Origin: Candidatus Roizmanbacteria bacterium RIFCSPLOWO2_01_FULL_44_13
Lineage (GTDB): Bacteria; Patescibacteriota; Microgenomatia; UBA1406; GWC2-37-13
Direction of reading: 5' to 3'
NCBI GenBank assembly: GCA_001789855.1
Contig: MGAT01000012.1
Coordinates: 15,986 to 22,147, forward strand
DNA length: 6,162 nt
How positions within the stretch are numbered: the first letter of the stretch is position 1; each line of letters begins with the position of its first letter. Made by a program: the position numbers and the translations under genes. Shown piece after piece: positions 5,655-6,162 of the stretch. The notes under the pieces were generated by a model that had not been told where the DNA came from, ran no database searches, and was given only the letters and a program-made list of their open reading frames with translations.

Positions 5655-6162
5655 TTTATTGAATAGCTTGAAGAAGGCTTCTTTTGGAATCTCGACGCGG
5701 CCGACCATCTTCATTTTCTTTTTCCCTTCTTTTTGTTTTTCCAGCAGTTTCTTTTTCCGCCCGACGTCCCCGGCGCCGATTACTTTTCCGCTTTTGACCA
5801 GAACATTTTTTCTAAAGGGTGAGATCCGTTCCGAGGCGATAATCTTTCCTTTGTAGCGGGCCTGAATTTTTACTTCGTATTGTTGGCGCGGTATCAGTTC
5901 CTTCAACCGCACCGTGATGAATCTGGCTTTTTCGAATGATTTTTCGGCGACGACGACCTCGGAAAATTCCTCGACTGGCTCTCCGTTTAGCAATAACTCG
6001 AGGCGCGCGGCGTCGGCCTTTTCGTATCTCAAAAATTCCCAGTCTAGCGAGGCAAATCCCGAAGAAACGCTTTTCAGGCGGTCGAAAAAATCGGACATCA
6101 GCTCGCTCATCGGCATTTCATAACTCAATATCGTTTTGTTTTTATTGTCCATCGTCAAAAAT
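5652..6162 (-). CDS. lepA: Elongation factor 4 (LepA), C-terminal part (partial)
   Basis: The frame is open from the right edge to TGA at 5654-5652, covering about 170 C-terminal residues. It matches the end of LepA/EF4, a ribosome-bound GTPase that promotes back-translocation or helps 30S maturation. Visible blocks are SYEMPMSELMSDFFDRLKS, then SGFASLDWEF (EF-G domain V-like), LLLNGEPV, LKELIPRQQYEVKIQA, and the LepA-specific tail GRKKKLLEKQKEGKKKMKMVG with VEIPKEAFFKLF at the end. The GTPase domain is outside the window. A TTG at 6158 and an ATG at 6152 are internal codons, because the matched family region continues upstream of them. The loop normally reading KCYGGDISRK is here KSGKVIGAGDVGRK, about four residues longer and without the Tyr. 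The DMT transporter follows after 14 bp. Confidence 0.96.
   Translation of the reverse strand, partial: FLTMDNKNKTILSYEMPMSELMSDFFDRLKSVSSGFASLDWEFLRYEKADAARLELLLNGEPVEEFSEVVVAEKSFEKARFITVRLKELIPRQQYEVKIQARYKGKIIASERISPFRKNVLVKSGKVIGAGDVGRKKKLLEKQKEGKKKMKMVGRVEIPKEAFFKLFNK

Noticed and set aside
5348..6123. Plus-strand open frames opposite the transporter and lepA
   Set aside because: Products are low-complexity (Phe/Ser- or Lys/Arg-rich) mirror images of conserved minus-strand genes.
6152..6158. True start of lepA at TTG 6158 or ATG 6152
   Set aside because: The residues after these codons match the middle of LepA's C-terminal half, and the frame stays open to the window edge, so the gene simply continues outside.
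1..6162. UGA-recoded genetic code (Absconditabacteria or Gracilibacteria type)
   Set aside because: TGA ends folD, miaA, the transporter and lepA at the expected protein ends, and no conserved gene needs TGA read as glycine.

Overview
The window is a dense, ordinary-looking piece of bacterial chromosome. It holds seven protein genes and almost no intergenic DNA. I see no RNA gene, insertion sequence, CRISPR array or phage module. The sequence suggests a small-genome, uncultured-type bacterium, most likely of the Patescibacteria/CPR radiation, though this is an inference. The supporting signs are lysine-rich divergent versions of core enzymes, a stand-alone riboflavin kinase without the usual FAD synthetase half, genes abutting or overlapping by a few bases, no Shine-Dalgarno sequences, and TGnTATAAT promoters placed directly against start codons. 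TAA, TAG and TGA are all used as stops and no gene has an internal TGA, so the standard bacterial code applies and the UGA-recoded lineages are unlikely.

Plus strand, left half: the last 42 codons of a membrane pyrophosphatase (hppA), then gyrA (DNA gyrase subunit A, complete), then a translationally coupled pair, folD (one-carbon folate enzyme, very divergent) and miaA (tRNA dimethylallyltransferase). Minus strand, right half, in transcription order: the C-terminal part of lepA (elongation factor 4, running off the right edge), a ten-helix EamA/DMT transporter, and a stand-alone riboflavin kinase coupled to the transporter through a GTGA overlap. The two groups converge, and miaA and the kinase overlap tail-to-tail by 20 bp.

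Regulation: a -10 element lies 8-9 bp before the ATG of gyrA, folD and the transporter, so all three mRNAs are predicted to be leaderless or nearly so. For the transporter, the TGA stop of lepA appears to supply the TG of an extended -10. No intrinsic terminator is visible.

Functional reading: most genes are housekeeping (supercoiling, folate, tRNA modification, translation, proton pumping). The most suggestive local association is the DMT transporter with the riboflavin kinase. It could be a vitamin B2 uptake-and-trap unit, because known riboflavin importers RibN and ImpX are DMT-superfamily proteins. Other points worth a second look are a palindromic repeat-like segment read in frame inside miaA, a FolD with several altered active-site positions, two identical GyrA boxes in one gyrase subunit, and a GyrA quinolone-determining region carrying Ala83-Pro84.
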